64,000 nt of DNA from Deltaproteobacteria bacterium YD0425bin51. GTDB taxonomy: Bacteria; Desulfobacterota; Desulfobacteria; Desulfobacterales; YD0425bin51. The position numbers and the translations under genes were made by a program. The notes beneath the pieces are model-generated. The model saw nothing but the letters and a program-made list of their open reading frames with translations. It had not been told where the DNA came from and made no database searches. The stretch lies in contig PDZS01000025.1 of assembly GCA_002753225.1 (NCBI GenBank), forward strand, positions 1 to 64,000, read 5' to 3'. Below are positions 14,506-24,213 of the stretch, piece by piece. How positions within the stretch are numbered: position 1 is the first letter of the stretch; every line of letters starts with the position of its first letter.

Positions 14506-16539
14506 TTAAAATATATGTAATAATGTTAAAAGCATATCAATTGCTTTAATTCCGATAAATGGTATAAAAAGTCCACCAACTCCATAGATAAGAAGGTTTT
14601 TTCTTAAAAGAATTTTTGCCTCTACTGGACGGTATTTAATACCCCGCAATGCCAAAGGTATTAAACATATAATGATGAGCGCATTAAATATTACTGCTGA
14701 CAGAATAGCAGACCTTGGCGTAGATAATCTCATTATATTTAATACACTTAGCATAGGATAAGTACTAGCAAAAGCTGCAGGTAGAATTGCGAAATATTTT
14801 GAAACATCGTTTGATATACTAAATGTTGTAAGCGATCCTCGGGTCATTAGGAGCTGTTTACCAATTTTTACAACTTCAATTAATTTTGTCGGATTTGAAT
14901 CCAAATCAATCATGTTTCCTGCTTCTTTAGCAGCTAAAGTTCCTGTATTCATTGCAACAGCCACATCTGCCTGCGCAAGAGCCGGAGCATCATTGGTTCC
15001 ATCACCTGTCATGGCTACAAGTCTTCCTCCTGCCTGATATTCTCGTATAAGTTTTAATTTGGCTTCAGGTGTTGCCTGAGATAGAAAATCATCTACTCCT
15101 GCTTCAGCAGCGACTGCTGCAGCAGTTAACGGGTTATCTCCTGTAATCATAATAGTTTTAATACCCATATTTCTTAGTTCAGCAAACCTTTCTTTAATTC
15201 CCCCTTTAACAATGTCTGTTAGTTGTATTACTCCCATAATTTTTTCTTTTTCTGCAACTACTAAAGGAGTTCCCCCTTTTCGTGCTATTTCTTCAACTAT
15301 TAATTTAATATCTGTAGGAATTATTCCTCCTTCATTTTTTACATACTCATAAATTGCATCTGCTGAACCTTTACGAATTTCTCTCCCTTTGCAATTAATT
15401 CCACTAATTCGGGTTTGTGCTGAAAAAGGTATGAACGTTGCGTCAAGTTCTTGGATATTACACTCGCGAATTCCATATTTTTCCTTTGCTAGTATGACTA
15501 TGCTTCTTCCTTCAGGAGTTTCATCAGCAATGGACGCAAGTTGAGAAGTGTCAGCAAGCGTTCGTTTATTAATACCATAAGCAGGAATAAACTCACTGGC
15601 TTGCCTATTTCCTAATGTTATAGTGCCTGTTTTATCTAATAAAAGGACATCTACATCTCCTGCTGCTTCAACTGCTCTACCTGACATTGCAATAATATTT
15701 GCCTGTATCATACGATCCATACCTGCAATTCCTATAGCAGAAAGAAGTCCACCAATTGTCGTTGGAATCAAGCAGACCAAAAGAGATACAAGTGTTGTCA
15801 GAGTAACTGGACTTCCTTTTCCAGAAGTAGTAACACTAAATATTGAAAATGGGAGTAATGTAGCTGTTGCTAAAAGAAAAATTATGGTTAAACTCGCAAG
15901 AAGAATATCCAGGGCTATTTCATTGGGAGTTTTTTGCCTTTTAGCTCCTTCAACCATAGAAATCATTTTATCAAGGAAAGCTTCACCCTGATTTGTAGTT
16001 AGTTTTATAATCAGCCAGTCTGACAGGACTAAAGTTCCTCCTGTAACAGAATTGCGGTCTCCTCCGCTTTCTCTGATGACTGGAGCGCTTTCTCCTGTAA
16101 CTGCGCTTTCATTTACAGAAGCAACACCAACTATCACTTCCCCATCTCCGGGAATAATATCTCCAGCCTCGATTAATACAAAATCCCCTTTTTTCAGAGA
16201 TGATGAAGATACAAGCGTACTTTCTGATTTTAAAACAGGAGTTGAAAGTTTTTTTGAAACTAAATCTTTCCTTGTATTCCGCAGAGAATCTGCTTGTGCT
16301 TTTCCTCTCCCTTCTGCCATAGATTCTGCAAAATTGGCAAAAAGCACAGTAACCCATAGCCATATACTAACTGCTAAAATAAAGCTTGGAGGTTCTTCTC
16401 CATTATAAAAAAGAGAATATAAAAACAAAGAAGTAGTAAGAATACTTCCTATTTCCACAACAAACATAACAGGCTTACGTATTAAATAAAATGGATTTAA
16501 TTTTATAATTGAATCTATAAAAGCTCTTTTAATATTCAT
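14506..16539 (-). CDS. kdpB: KdpB, P-type ATPase catalytic subunit
   Basis: A 677-residue P-type ATPase that drives high-affinity potassium uptake. The phosphorylation motif [12 protein letters not shown] is near residue 305. The actuator motif [11 protein letters not shown], the hinge [17 protein letters not shown] and the nucleotide-binding domain are complete, and about seven membrane segments are visible. It lies between kdpA (14 bases upstream) and kdpC (6 bases downstream). No unusual substitutions noticed. Confidence 0.95.
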   Translation of the reverse strand: MNIKRAFIDSIIKLNPFYLIRKPVMFVVEIGSILTTSLFLYSLFYNGEEPPSFILAVSIWLWVTVLFANFAESMAEGRGKAQADSLRNTRKDLVSKKLSTPVLKSESTLVSSSSLKKGDFVLIEAGDIIPGDGEVIVGVASVNESAVTGESAPVIRESGGDRNSVTGGTLVLSDWLIIKLTTNQGEAFLDKMISMVEGAKRQKTPNEIALDILLASLTIIFLLATATLLPFSIFSVTTSGKGSPVTLTTLVSLLVCLIPTTIGGLLSAIGIAGMDRMIQANIIAMSGRAVEAAGDVDVLLLDKTGTITLGNRQASEFIPAYGINKRTLADTSQLASIADETPEGRSIVILAKEKYGIRECNIQELDATFIPFSAQTRISGINCKGREIRKGSADAIYEYVKNEGGIIPTDIKLIVEEIARKGGTPLVVAEKEKIMGVIQLTDIVKGGIKERFAELRNMGIKTIMITGDNPLTAAAVAAEAGVDDFLSQATPEAKLKLIREYQAGGRLVAMTGDGTNDAPALAQADVAVAMNTGTLAAKEAGNMIDLDSNPTKLIEVVKIGKQLLMTRGSLTTFSISNDVSKYFAILPAAFASTYPMLSVLNIMRLSTPRSAILSAVIFNALIIICLIPLALRGIKYRPVEAKILLRKNLLIYGVGGLFIPFIGIKAIDMLLTLLHIF

Positions 16540-16553
16540 AACTTATATTATCC

Positions 16554-18272
16554 TTATTTTGATAAAACTTGCTCTGCAATTGGTCCAAGCGCAATACTTG
16601 GAAAAAATGTAAGCGCTCCTATCAAGATTATTACTCCTACTAATAATAATATAAACAGCGGATTTGATGTTGGCAGTGTTCCTGAGCTTACTGGTACGTG
16701 CTTTTTACGTGCAAGAGATCCTGCTATTGCTAAAACAGGTATTATTATTCCAAAACGTCCTAAAAACATTGCAATTGCAAGGATAATATTATAGAAAACT
16801 GTATTTGAAGAAAGACCTGCAAAAGAACTCCCATTGTTGTTTGCCGCTGAAGAAAAAGCATATAGTACTTCAGTAAAACCATGTGGACCAGGATTTGAAA
16901 TGCCATTTACCCCATTTTTTGTAATTACAGAAACCGCAGTTCCCAAAAGAGTTAATGCTGCAGGTATTATTATTACTAAAGATGACATTTTCATTTCAAA
17001 AGGTTCAATCTTTTTGCCTAAATATTCAGGCGTTCGTCCCACCATAAGGCCTGCTGCAAATACTGCAATTATTGCAAATACAATCATTCCATAAAGTCCT
17101 GATCCAGCGCCTCCAAAAATAATTTCACCTAATTGTATCAAAAGCAATGGAACTGTTCCTCCAAGAGGTGAGTAAGAATCATGCATGGAATTAACTGAAC
17201 CATTAGAAGCTGCTGTAGTTGCTGTTGCCCATATTGCAGAATTTGTTATGCCAAAACGAACTTCTTTCCCTTCCATATTGCCTCCAGATTGAAGTAAACC
17301 TGATTTTTGATCAACACTTAATGAATCAAAATTTGGATTTCCTTGTTGTTCAAAAAAGCAGCACAAAAAAAGCATAGGAATAAATATTATCATCATTGCA
17401 GTAAAAAGCGCCCATCCTTGTTTTGTGTCAAAAACCATAAAACCAAATGTGTAACACAAAGCAGATGGAATAATAAGAATAGCAAGCATTTCTAAAAAGT
17501 TAGAAAATGGTGTTGGATTTTCAAAAGGATGCGCTGAATTAACATTAAAAAAACCTCCTCCATTTGTGCCAAGCTGCTTTATGGAAATTTGGGAAGCAGC
17601 AGGTCCCATTGGCAGTATTTGGATTTTTTCTGGGTTTTCAATCATTTGGATTTTTTTATAAGGGTTAAAATTTTGTATTACTCCTTCGGATACAAGTAAA
17701 ACTGCTAAAATAATAGATAATGGAATTAAAATATAAAGAACGGTTCTTGTCAGATCTACCCAAAAATTACCAATTGTTTTTTCAGAGCATCGTACAAAGC
17801 CTCTAATGAGTGCTACTAAAACAGACATACCAACTGCTGCGGACAAAAAATTTTGTACTCCTAGTCCGATCATTTGAGTCAGATAACTCATGCTGATTTC
17901 AGCGCTGTATCCTTGCCAGTTTGTATTTGTTACAAAACTAATTGCTGTATTAAAAGATGAATCAGATGAAATTCCAGAAAATTTCTGAGGATTTAATGGC
18001 AGTATGTTTTGCAATCTCTGTAAAATATAGAGAAAAACGATACTAACAAAACTAAACCAAAGTACAGATAAAGCATATTTTTGCCAAGCCATATCTTCTT
18101 CAAGGTCAATACCGCAAAATCTATATATACCTCTTTCAAAAATGCCGAAAACTCCATCTGTTTTGCAAAATTTGCCTTGATACACTTTTGCCATATAATA
18201 GCCTAAAGGTTTTACAAGACATAAAAGAGTAAACATATAAAATCCAATTTGTATTATTGTGTCTATTGTCAT
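16554..18272 (-). CDS. kdpA: KdpA, potassium-channel-like subunit
   Basis: A 572-residue polytopic membrane protein that binds and translocates potassium. Selectivity-filter-like repeats are visible, for example SFVTNTNWQGYSAE, QLGTNGGGFFNVNSAHPFENP and FSSAANNNGSSFAG. The chosen start is the ATG at 18272, preceded by CCGGAGA and overlapping the stop of kdpF (ATGA). A longer frame upstream only reads through kdpF in another frame. Normal length for the family. Confidence 0.94.
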   Translation of the reverse strand: MTIDTIIQIGFYMFTLLCLVKPLGYYMAKVYQGKFCKTDGVFGIFERGIYRFCGIDLEEDMAWQKYALSVLWFSFVSIVFLYILQRLQNILPLNPQKFSGISSDSSFNTAISFVTNTNWQGYSAEISMSYLTQMIGLGVQNFLSAAVGMSVLVALIRGFVRCSEKTIGNFWVDLTRTVLYILIPLSIILAVLLVSEGVIQNFNPYKKIQMIENPEKIQILPMGPAASQISIKQLGTNGGGFFNVNSAHPFENPTPFSNFLEMLAILIIPSALCYTFGFMVFDTKQGWALFTAMMIIFIPMLFLCCFFEQQGNPNFDSLSVDQKSGLLQSGGNMEGKEVRFGITNSAIWATATTAASNGSVNSMHDSYSPLGGTVPLLLIQLGEIIFGGAGSGLYGMIVFAIIAVFAAGLMVGRTPEYLGKKIEPFEMKMSSLVIIIPAALTLLGTAVSVITKNGVNGISNPGPHGFTEVLYAFSSAANNNGSSFAGLSSNTVFYNIILAIAMFLGRFGIIIPVLAIAGSLARKKHVPVSSGTLPTSNPLFILLLVGVIILIGALTFFPSIALGPIAEQVLSK

Positions 18273-18361
18273 AAGAATATCTCCGGTTTTATTAAGGCAA
18301 CAATAAGATATACTAAAAGACCAGAAGCGAGTATTCCAGATATCCAATAAAAAATTTCCAT
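18269..18361 (-). CDS. kdpF: KdpF, small membrane peptide of the Kdp complex
   Basis: A 30-residue peptide, MEIFYWISGILASGLLVYLI continuing into VALIKPEIFL. It is one transmembrane helix ending in the typical ALxKPExF pattern. It starts at an ATG preceded by AGGAGG, and its TGA overlaps the kdpA start (ATGA). It stabilises the KdpABC complex. It is first in the operon. Confidence 0.92.
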   Translation of the reverse strand: MEIFYWISGILASGLLVYLIVALIKPEIFL

Positions 18362-18384
18362 AAAAAGCCTCCTAATAATTTAAA

Positions 18385-18413
18385 ATTATAATGCAGGATA
18401 CCATTAAAATGAG
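18385..18413 (-). promoter_or_regulatory. possible kdp operon promoter (-10 only clear)
   Basis: On the minus strand a perfect TATAAT is present at 18390-18385, 24 bases from the kdpF start. No good -35 is visible at 16-18 bp (CTCATT or similar). This would fit a promoter that depends on the activator KdpE. No riboswitch was recognised in the 214-base divergent gap. Confidence 0.35.
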
Positions 18414-18487
18414 TAAAATTGGTGTAAAGAAAGTATCAGTAAGTATAAAAAAATTGTAAAAACCATACTTGCCTATGCTGTTCATAC

Positions 18488-18516
18488 TTGACTTTCCTAG
18501 TCAATTAATTTACAAA
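18488..18516 (+). promoter_or_regulatory. candidate promoter of the rpmF-nusB operon
   Basis: TTGACT (18488-18493) and TACAAA (18511-18516) are spaced 17 bp. AGTCAA at 18499-18504 is the reverse complement of the -35 hexamer, making a small inverted repeat. The start of rpmF is 60 bases on, with AGGAG as ribosome binding site. Confidence 0.4.
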
Positions 18517-18575
18517 TTCAAGTTACACATAAAATAAAAAGTAAAAATCTAAAAAAAAATAATTAGGAGATTATT

Positions 18576-18758
18576 ATGGCTGTACCAAAGCATAGAACGT
18601 CAAAGTCCAGAAGAGATAGAAGAAGAGCAACACAAAAAATTAGTGCTGTGGGTGTTGTTAAATGTCCTCAATGTCAAGAAGCTAAACTTCCCCATCGTAT
18701 ATGTCCAAACTGTGGCGTATATAGAGGTAGAACAGTAATAGAAACTGAAGAGGTATGA
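18576..18758 (+). CDS. rpmF: ribosomal protein bL32
   Basis: A 60-residue protein of the large ribosomal subunit. It has the basic N-terminus AVPKHRTSKSRRDRRRA and a complete zinc-binding set of four Cys in KCPQCQEAK and RICPNCGVYRGR. It is led by TTAGGAGATTATT and ends in an ATGA overlap with fabG. In many bacteria rpmF opens the fatty-acid operon, as here. Confidence 0.96.
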   Translation: MAVPKHRTSKSRRDRRRATQKISAVGVVKCPQCQEAKLPHRICPNCGVYRGRTVIETEEV

Positions 18759-19504
18759 CAACAAGTTCTGACAGACGAGTTATAATAGTTACTGGCGGTT
18801 CAAGAGGGATTGGCCGAGCTATTTGCTTATCTTTTGCACATCCCGATACTATCGTTTATTTTACTTACCTTAAATCAGTTGAGCAAGCTTTTGAAACTGA
18901 AAAACAGGTAAAGGATCTTTCAGGTTCAGCAGTAGGGGTTAAGTTAGATATTGGAATAGGAAAAGAAACAGAAGAATTTTTTAAAAAAATATCTAAAGAA
19001 GAGGGCAGAATAGATATACTTGTAAATAATGCAGGGATAGTTAAAGATGGAATGATTGCCCTAATGAAAGAATCAGATTGGGATGATGTTATTGATACAA
19101 ACTTAAAAGGGACATTTAACTGTATAAAATATGCATCTAAAATTATGATCCGCCAAAAATATGGACGCATTATAAATATTACTTCTTTGGTTGGTGCTAG
19201 CGGTAATTCAGGGCAAGCTAATTATGTGGCTTCCAAAGCAGGTATTATTGGTCTTACTAAAGCTTGTGCTAAAGAACTTGCTCCGAGAAATATTACAGTA
19301 AATGCTGTTGCCCCAGGATATATTGAAACAGATATGACTGCATCTCTTCCTGAAAATGTAAAAGATGCAATGCTGAAGCAGATACCTTTAGGCCGTATAG
19401 GCAAACCTAATGAGGTGGCAAATGTTGTGTTATTTTTAGCTTCTGATGCTGCATCATATATTACGGGTCAGATTATCCATGTAAACGGAGGAATCTATAC
19501 TTGA
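18755..19504 (+). CDS. fabG: 3-oxoacyl-ACP reductase FabG
   Basis: A 249-residue short-chain dehydrogenase that reduces 3-oxoacyl-ACP with NADPH in fatty-acid elongation. It has the nucleotide motif TGGSRGIGRAI, NNAGIVKDG, the catalytic Ser in NITSLVGASGNSG and the Tyr-x-x-x-Lys in ANYVASKAG. The C-terminus ends in the usual ITGQIIHVNGG pattern. It overlaps rpmF by 4 bases and is followed by acpP 18 bases on. plsX, fabH and fabD, often between rpmF and fabG, are missing. Confidence 0.93.
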   Translation: MTTSSDRRVIIVTGGSRGIGRAICLSFAHPDTIVYFTYLKSVEQAFETEKQVKDLSGSAVGVKLDIGIGKETEEFFKKISKEEGRIDILVNNAGIVKDGMIALMKESDWDDVIDTNLKGTFNCIKYASKIMIRQKYGRIINITSLVGASGNSGQANYVASKAGIIGLTKACAKELAPRNITVNAVAPGYIETDMTASLPENVKDAMLKQIPLGRIGKPNEVANVVLFLASDAASYITGQIIHVNGGIYT

Positions 19505-19522
19505 ACAAGGAGAATAAAATTT

Positions 19523-19753
19523 ATGTCTATTGAAGATAAAGTAAAAAAAATTATTGCTGAAAAGTTAAATGTAGATATTGAAGATGTAGTACCTACGGCT
19601 TCTTTTGTGGATGATCTTGGAGCAGATTCTTTAACTCTTGTTGAATTGATTATGACAATGGAAGATACGTTTGATATAGAAATATCTGAAGAAGACGCTT
19701 CAAAGTTGAGAACATTCCAAAATGTTCTTGATTACATAAAAACACGTTCATAA
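19523..19753 (+). CDS. acpP: acyl carrier protein
   Basis: A 76-residue acidic four-helix protein with the phosphopantetheine attachment Ser in [15 protein letters not shown]. It carries the growing acyl chain. Most bacteria have DSLD at this site; here it is DSLT, a small deviation that does not touch the Ser. An ACAAGGAGAATAAAA leader gives a good ribosome binding site. fabF, the usual next gene, is absent and rpiB follows. Confidence 0.95.
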   Translation: MSIEDKVKKIIAEKLNVDIEDVVPTASFVDDLGADSLTLVELIMTMEDTFDIEISEEDASKLRTFQNVLDYIKTRS

Positions 19754-19765
19754 TAGGAAATAAAA

Positions 19766-20233
19766 ATGTTTGAAAATAAATCGCCTATAATTATAGGCAG
19801 CGATCATGCTGGATATATTCTAAAAGAAAAAGTTAAAACTTTTCTCAAAAATCATAATATTGAATTTGAAGACATTGGAACAGATAGTGAAGAAAAAGTT
19901 GATTATAGCGATTTTGGAATAAAAGTAGCAAATGCTGTTTCTAAAGGTAAATTTGAACGAGGAATACTCATTTGTGGAACAGGGCTTGGAATGTCAATGG
20001 TTGCTAATAGATTCCCCCATGTAAAAGCAGCTCTTTGCAATCATATTTACTCTTCTATAATGAGCAGGCGACATAATAATTCAAATATATTAATTATGGG
20101 TGGCAGAATTATATCTGATTCGCTTGCAATAGAAATTCTGAAAGCATGGCTTGATACACAATTTGAAGGCGGGCGTCATCAGGTAAGATTAGATAAATTT
20201 GATAAAATTGACTTTGAGTCACTTAAAAAATAA
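19766..20233 (+). CDS. rpiB: ribose-5-phosphate isomerase B
   Basis: A 155-residue RpiB/LacAB-family sugar-phosphate isomerase interconverting ribose-5-phosphate and ribulose-5-phosphate. The motifs are IIGSDHAGYILKEKV, the catalytic Cys in GILICGTGLGMSMVANR, the phosphate-binding MSRRHNNSNIL and a terminal EGGRHQVRL. It lies 12 bases after acpP and supplies ribulose-5-phosphate, the substrate for the RibBA enzyme encoded later in the same operon. Confidence 0.92.
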   Translation: MFENKSPIIIGSDHAGYILKEKVKTFLKNHNIEFEDIGTDSEEKVDYSDFGIKVANAVSKGKFERGILICGTGLGMSMVANRFPHVKAALCNHIYSSIMSRRHNNSNILIMGGRIISDSLAIEILKAWLDTQFEGGRHQVRLDKFDKIDFESLKK

Positions 20234-20244
20234 GGGGATAAGCA

Positions 20245-21495
20245 TTGGATATTATTAAAACAATTGAAGATGTAGATCCGGAAATTGCAAAGGCAATTTC
20301 TGATGAAATAGAACGTCAGACTTTTACCCTTGAAATGATTGCATCTGAAAATATTACAAGCAAAGCTGTTATGGCAGCACAAGGTTCTGTTCTTACCAAT
20401 AAATATGCTGAAGGTTATCCAGATAAAAGATATTATGGCGGATGTGAATATGTTGATGTTGCAGAAAAGCTTGCTATTTCCCGTGCTAAAAAATTATTTA
20501 AAGCATCTTATGCTAATGTCCAACCTCATTCTGGTTCTCAAGCGAATATGGCTGCCTATTTTGCTCTTCTTAAACAAGGAGATCCAATACTAGGGATGGA
20601 TCTATCTCATGGGGGTCATCTAACACATGGCAGTCCTGTTAGTTTTTCTGGCAAAATGTTTAAAGTTTTTCACTATGGAGTAAAAGAAGATACAGGGATT
20701 ATTGATTATGCCCAAATAGAGACTTTAGCTCAAGAACATAGACCTAAATTGATTGTAGCAGGGGCTAGCGCATACCCAAGAATTATTGATTTTGAAAAAA
20801 TTAGCAGCATTGCTAAAGCTACAGGCGCTTATTTTATGGTTGACATGGCTCATATAGCAGGTTTAGTAGCAGCAGGCGTTCATCCTTCACCAATCCCTTA
20901 TGCAGATATAGTTACATCAACAACTCATAAAACTCTTCGTGGGCCCAGGGGTGGTCTTATCTTATGGGAAAATGAATCTTTTAGCGAAAAACTAAATAAA
21001 GAGATTTTTCCGGGTATTCAAGGCGGACCTCTTATGCATGTAATTGCTGCTAAAGCTATTGCTTTTAAGGAAGCTCTCTCTGACTCTTTTAGAGCTTATC
21101 AAATAAAAATAGTTGAAAATGCAAAAACTCTAGCCTCTAATTTGATGGCAGCAAACATTAATCTTGTTTCTGGCGGAACAGATAACCACATGATGCTTGT
21201 TGACTTAAGAAACCTTAATATTACAGGAAAAGAAGCAGAAAATGCTCTAGGAAAAGCAGGGATTACTGTTAATAAAAATGCAGTTCCCTTTGACAATAAA
21301 AGCGCTAAAGTTACAAGCGGAATAAGGATAGGAACTCCATCTTTGACTACTAGAGGTATGGGGACAAATGAGATGAATCTGATTTCAGAATTTATAATTA
21401 ATGTTTTAAAAAATCCTCACGATGAAAAGATAATTAATAATGTCAAAGAAAAAGTACACAATCTTTGTAAAACATTCCCGCTTTATTCAAGTTAA
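20245..21495 (+). CDS. glyA: serine hydroxymethyltransferase
   Basis: A 416-residue PLP enzyme converting serine and tetrahydrofolate to glycine and methylene-tetrahydrofolate. The PLP lysine lies in [34 protein letters not shown] and the C-terminal [10 protein letters not shown] are family signatures. The start is a TTG with GGGGATAAGCA ahead; the next in-frame ATG would remove conserved sequence. Full length for the family. Confidence 0.95.
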   Translation: MDIIKTIEDVDPEIAKAISDEIERQTFTLEMIASENITSKAVMAAQGSVLTNKYAEGYPDKRYYGGCEYVDVAEKLAISRAKKLFKASYANVQPHSGSQANMAAYFALLKQGDPILGMDLSHGGHLTHGSPVSFSGKMFKVFHYGVKEDTGIIDYAQIETLAQEHRPKLIVAGASAYPRIIDFEKISSIAKATGAYFMVDMAHIAGLVAAGVHPSPIPYADIVTSTTHKTLRGPRGGLILWENESFSEKLNKEIFPGIQGGPLMHVIAAKAIAFKEALSDSFRAYQIKIVENAKTLASNLMAANINLVSGGTDNHMMLVDLRNLNITGKEAENALGKAGITVNKNAVPFDNKSAKVTSGIRIGTPSLTTRGMGTNEMNLISEFIINVLKNPHDEKIINNVKEKVHNLCKTFPLYSS

Positions 21496-21511
21496 GGAGA
21501 ATTTAAAATAA

Positions 21512-21967
21512 ATGGAAATGGAGCGTCCTTCATGGACAGCCTATTTCATGGAGATTGCATTTCTTGTTGCAAAACGTTCCACATGTTTAAGACGTAAAGT
21601 TGGCGCAATAATAGTAAAAGATAAAAGAATACTGGCAACAGGTTATAACGGAGCGCCTACAGGGATTAAACATTGTGTGGATATTGGCTGTTTGCGTGAA
21701 AAATTAAAAGTTGCATCTGGTGAAAGACATGAATTATGCCGTGGTATTCATGCTGAACAAAATGCAATTATTCAATCAGCCTATCATGGAGTATCTATAA
21801 AAGATTCAACCCTTTTCTGCACTAATCTTCCTTGTTCTATTTGCTCAAAAATGATTATAAATGCAGGCATATCTAAAATTTATTACCATTCAGGATATGC
21901 TGATATGATTTCCCAGGATATGCTAAAAGAAGCCAATATTGAAGTAGAAATTATAGGGGACAAATAA
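21512..21967 (+). CDS. dCMP/cytidine deaminase family protein
   Basis: A 151-residue zinc deaminase of the ComEB/dCMP-deaminase type. The catalytic motif HAEQNAI (in [13 protein letters not shown]) and the zinc ligands in [16 protein letters not shown] are present, and the extra Cys cluster around [12 protein letters not shown] is typical. It probably makes dUMP from dCMP for thymidylate synthesis. It lies between glyA and nrdR as in many Desulfobacterota. Confidence 0.9.
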   Translation: MEMERPSWTAYFMEIAFLVAKRSTCLRRKVGAIIVKDKRILATGYNGAPTGIKHCVDIGCLREKLKVASGERHELCRGIHAEQNAIIQSAYHGVSIKDSTLFCTNLPCSICSKMIINAGISKIYYHSGYADMISQDMLKEANIEVEIIGDK

Positions 21968-21972
21968 ACATC

Positions 21973-22434
21973 ATGAACTGCCCTTTTTGTAAAAGTAATA
22001 GCAATAAAGTTATTGATTCTAGAACAGCGAAAGATGGAGATACTGTCAGAAGACGAAGAGAATGTTTAGACTGCTGCAGGCGGTTTACAACTTATGAATA
22101 TATTGAAAAAACTTTCCCCATGATAATTAAAAAAGATGGCAGAAGAGAATTATTCAACCGTGAAAAGATTCTGTCAGGTATAACAAAAGCATGTGAAAAA
22201 CGTAATATAAGCATAAATATAATTGAAAAATTTATTAATGAAATTGAAAAAGAATTAATAGGAACTCATGAAAAGGAGATTTCTTCTAAACTTATTGGGG
22301 AAAAAGTAATGGCAAAACTCCATGAAATTGATGATGTGGCATATGTCAGATTTGCATCAGTATATAGAGAATTTAAGGATATAAGCGACTTTGTTGATGA
22401 GCTTAAAAATTTACTCGCAAAGGATAAAAAGTGA
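21973..22434 (+). CDS. nrdR: transcriptional repressor NrdR
   Basis: A 153-residue repressor of ribonucleotide reductase genes. It has an N-terminal zinc ribbon with Cys pairs (MNCPFCKS and CLDCCRRFTTYE) and an ATP-cone domain at about 49-139 that senses ATP/dATP. It ends in a GTGA overlap with ribD. An ATP-cone reductase is not in the window, but an NrdG-type activase is found at 62 kb. Confidence 0.94.
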   Translation: MNCPFCKSNSNKVIDSRTAKDGDTVRRRRECLDCCRRFTTYEYIEKTFPMIIKKDGRRELFNREKILSGITKACEKRNISINIIEKFINEIEKELIGTHEKEISSKLIGEKVMAKLHEIDDVAYVRFASVYREFKDISDFVDELKNLLAKDKK

Positions 22435-23528
22435 AAGATGATATATATTTCATGAAACTTGCCTTGTCCCTTGCTGAAAAAGGGAGAGGCTATACATCCC
22501 CAAATCCTTTGGTTGGAGCCGTTGTTGTAAAAAACAATAAAATTATAGGTAAAGGTTATCATGAAATATATGGCAAAGCTCATGCTGAGGTCAATGCTAT
22601 AAACAACGCAGGAATTGATGCAAACGATGCAACTCTTTACGTAACTTTAGAACCATGCAATCATGCAGGACATACTCCCCCATGTACTGAAAAAATTATT
22701 GAATCTGGAATACGGCGCGTTGTTGTTGCCATGTGTGACCCAAATCCAAATGTTTTAGGGTGCGGCATGCCATATTTAAGAGAAAAAGGAATAGAAATCA
22801 CATCTGGAGTATGTGAAGACGAGGCAAAAAAGCTAAATGAAATATTTATCAAATATATTACTAAAAAACGTCCTTTTGTAATTTTAAAATGTGCATCAAC
22901 TTTAGATGGTCAGATTGCTACTAAAACTTATGATTCAAAATGGATAACAAATGAGCATTCAAGAGCCTTTGTTCACAAATTAAGACATTCTATGTCAAGC
23001 ATTATGGTTGGAGTTGGCACAATATTAAAAGATAATCCGATGCTGACAACCAGATTAGGTGATATAAAAGGGAAAGACCCAGTTCGTATTATTTTAGATA
23101 CAAATCTTTCCATACCCCTTGATGCTAAAGTCTTACATATCGATTCTCTTGCAGAGACGCTTATTATTACAGGCGATGAAATAAGTATAGAGAAAAAAGA
23201 AAGAATAGAGAATAGCGGAAAAACTAAAATCATAACATGTGCAGCAAAAAATGGTCTAATTGATTTAAATTCTTTAATGGATAAGATTGCTTCTCTAAAA
23301 ATAGACAGCGTTTTGATCGAAGGTGGAGCAACTGTTATTGCATCTGCCCTTAAATCTAATATCGTTGATAAGATTTGTTTCTTTTATGCGCCCAAAATAC
23401 TTGGAGGAAATGATGGAATTCCTATATGTTCAGGCAAGGGTTTTGACAAAATAGAAGACAGCATAAAGGTCAAAGATATAAAATTTAAACGTTTTGGCGA
23501 TGATTTAATGGTTGAAGGATATATTTAA
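22431..23528 (+). CDS. ribD: bifunctional riboflavin deaminase/reductase RibD
   Basis: A 365-residue fusion. The N-terminal deaminase (about 1-145) has HAEVNAI and the zinc ligands in LEPCNHAGHTPPCTE. The C-terminal reductase (about 147-360) has the NADPH-binding GVGTILKDNPMLTTR and IEGGATVIASALK. It performs the second and third steps of riboflavin synthesis. It uses a GTG start overlapping the nrdR stop (GTGA). Normal length. Confidence 0.94.
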   Translation: MKDDIYFMKLALSLAEKGRGYTSPNPLVGAVVVKNNKIIGKGYHEIYGKAHAEVNAINNAGIDANDATLYVTLEPCNHAGHTPPCTEKIIESGIRRVVVAMCDPNPNVLGCGMPYLREKGIEITSGVCEDEAKKLNEIFIKYITKKRPFVILKCASTLDGQIATKTYDSKWITNEHSRAFVHKLRHSMSSIMVGVGTILKDNPMLTTRLGDIKGKDPVRIILDTNLSIPLDAKVLHIDSLAETLIITGDEISIEKKERIENSGKTKIITCAAKNGLIDLNSLMDKIASLKIDSVLIEGGATVIASALKSNIVDKICFFYAPKILGGNDGIPICSGKGFDKIEDSIKVKDIKFKRFGDDLMVEGYI

Positions 23529-23533
23529 TACAA

Positions 23534-24187
23534 ATGTTTACAGGTATTATAGAAGGACTTGGGATAATAAAAAAGATTGAGCCTGTAAGTTCAGGCAAAC
23601 GTTTAGGTGTTTCTACTGATTTCATATTAGCAGACGCTAAAATTGGTGAAAGCATTGCAGTAAATGGAGTATGTCTAACAGCAGTTACTCTTTCCAGTAA
23701 TTATTTTGAAGCAGACATTTCTCCTGAAACTATTAAAACAACTATTTTTTCAAGCATAAAAGTTGGAGACAGAATTAACATTGAACGGGCATTAAAACTC
23801 TCTGACAGACTTTCTGGTCATTTAGTTTCAGGTCATGTAGATGGTATTGGAGTAATAAAAGAGAGAAAAAATAAAGGTAATGCTGTTATAGTTTCCATTA
23901 TGGTTGAAAAACATCTTTCAAGATATATGGTGAAAAAAGGTTCTGTGGCTGTTGATGGTATAAGCCTTACAATAAACAATTGTGATGAAAATGATTTTGA
24001 TGTAAGTATTATTCCCCACACAGCTCATCTTACAACAATTGGATTTAAAGATATTGGAAGTTCAGTCAATATTGAAACAGATATGATTGGAAAGTATATT
24101 GAAAAATTTACAGAGCCTCATTTAAATAAGGAAATAAAGAAATCAAACATTGATATGGCTTTTTTAGCAAAAGCAGGGTTTTTATAA
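23534..24187 (+). CDS. ribE: riboflavin synthase alpha subunit
   Basis: A 217-residue protein made of two similar lumazine-binding domains, beginning MFTGIIEGLGIIKKIEP and containing GESIAVNGVCLTAV in the first and GSVAVDGISLTINNC in the second repeat, plus GHLVSGHVDGIG. It dismutates two lumazine molecules to riboflavin. It lies 5 bases after ribD. Confidence 0.94.
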   Translation: MFTGIIEGLGIIKKIEPVSSGKRLGVSTDFILADAKIGESIAVNGVCLTAVTLSSNYFEADISPETIKTTIFSSIKVGDRINIERALKLSDRLSGHLVSGHVDGIGVIKERKNKGNAVIVSIMVEKHLSRYMVKKGSVAVDGISLTINNCDENDFDVSIIPHTAHLTTIGFKDIGSSVNIETDMIGKYIEKFTEPHLNKEIKKSNIDMAFLAKAGFL

Positions 24188-24213
24188 AATTTATTAGGGG
24201 GTAAAATTAAATA

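Noticed and set aside
22300..22440. FMN riboswitch before the riboflavin genes
   Set aside because: ribD overlaps nrdR by 4 bases and no leader space or conserved FMN-aptamer segments are visible.
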